Below are positions 4,706-5,012 of a stretch of 5,012 nt of DNA, piece by piece. The translations under genes were made by a program, and so were the position numbers. Origin of the DNA: Dermatophilaceae bacterium (GTDB lineage: Bacteria > Actinomycetota > Actinomycetes > Actinomycetales > Dermatophilaceae); assembly GCA_013361975.1 (NCBI GenBank), contig JABFXB010000425.1, positions 1 to 5,012 on the forward strand. The letters run 5' to 3'. Under the pieces are notes generated by a model. It was not told the DNA's origin, made no database searches, and saw only the letters and a list, made by a program, of their open reading frames with translations. Position 1 is the stretch's first letter, and each line of letters starts with the position of its first letter.

Positions 4706-5012
4706 GTGAGGGCACTACCCGAGTCGCGAGAGACGTTGTGCCGCCTCGTCGTTCCCGATGGCGTGGGTGTGATGGCGCAGCTCGACCGCGCGGCTGCACA
4801 GCTCGAGGAGCTGGTTCCCGGGGTCGTCGCGTTCAGCGTGGACGTCGCCCGGACCGGTGTGACGGTGACCTACGTGGGGGCCATCCCCGACCACCCGAAC
4901 GCCCTTGCTGCGCCCCGTAGGCGTCGCCCCGTCCCCGCTCGCGAGGGCGAGCCGGTGACCGGCGACCCGCTGGACGAACGAGCCTGGCAGCAGGCGGCCC
5001 TCCCGGATGCGG
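4706..5012 (+). CDS. GAF-domain-like protein, N-terminal part (cut by window end)
   Basis: The reading frame is open from the GTG at 4706 to the window edge, giving 102 visible residues. After a leader (MRALPESRET) come a helix VMAQLDRAAAQLEELVPGVV (22-41) and strands AFSVDVARTGVTVTYVGA (42-59), then an Arg/Pro-rich loop and LDERAWQQAALPDA at the end. This order, an N-terminal helix then a V/L-F-S-V strand then a T-V-T strand then LDE-R-W, resembles the GAF sensor domain of actinobacterial GAF/ANTAR regulators. The ANTAR or other output domain, if present, lies beyond the window. AGGA (4697-4700) is 5 nt from the GTG. An ATG at 4772 (residue 23) is an alternative start with no clear SD. A sensory or regulatory role is inferred; the family assignment is moderate. 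Confidence 0.55.
   Translation, partial: MRALPESRETLCRLVVPDGVGVMAQLDRAAAQLEELVPGVVAFSVDVARTGVTVTYVGAIPDHPNALAAPRRRRPVPAREGEPVTGDPLDERAWQQAALPDA

Noticed and set aside
1..5012. CRISPR array, insertion sequence, toxin-antitoxin or phage genes
   Set aside because: No regularly spaced repeats, transposase or integrase motifs or target-site duplications were seen; base composition and coding style look uniform throughout.

Overview
The window is strongly GC-rich, uses GTG starts freely and packs genes with 4-nt overlaps. Protein content (a SigB/SigF-type sigma factor, a GAF-like protein typical of GAF/ANTAR regulators, an actinobacterial-style PRC-barrel protein) points to an actinomycete. The Nocardioidaceae or Intrasporangiaceae are plausible, but the sequence cannot fix the genus.

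Layout. (1) 1-903, minus: a complete short-chain dehydrogenase/reductase of the YghA/YdaD (general stress protein 39) group, GTG start with a strong Shine-Dalgarno. (2) 904-1088: divergent intergenic region. (3) 1089-1931, plus: a group-3 sigma factor of the SigB/SigF/SigG family with no anti-sigma gene beside it. (4) 1932-1951: short convergent gap with an imperfect dyad. (5) 4570-1952, minus: a tightly coupled four-gene cassette. In transcription order it holds a 32-aa single-span membrane peptide, a 156-aa lipoprotein, an Nramp-family transporter and a PRC-barrel-like protein. Each junction is a 4-nt ATGA or GTGA overlap. (6) 4571-4705: second divergent intergenic region with candidate promoters both ways. 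(7) 4706 to window end, plus: the N-terminal part of a GAF-domain-like protein, cut by the window edge.

How it may work together. The SDR and the sigma factor both belong to families linked to general stress responses. GGGTAC, a good -10 element for SigB/SigF-type sigma factors, occurs upstream of both the SDR and the GAF-like gene, so the sigma factor may control its neighbours; this is inference. The cassette looks like a metal-ion uptake module. Its transporter departs from canonical Mn/Fe Nramp proteins at several metal- and proton-handling positions: DPGN is DIGD, the metal-ligand methionine is Thr, the following His is Tyr, and the TM3 Asp is Tyr. That suggests an altered substrate, possibly Mg2+ as in the NRMT clade, or an altered coupling mechanism. 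A perfect 16-bp inverted repeat with a 9-nt loop lies near the 3' end of the PRC-barrel gene.

The most interesting content is the overlapping micropeptide-lipoprotein-Nramp-PRC cassette with its atypical transporter. No tRNA, rRNA, CRISPR array or mobile element is supported. No gene-free stretch exceeds 300 bases.
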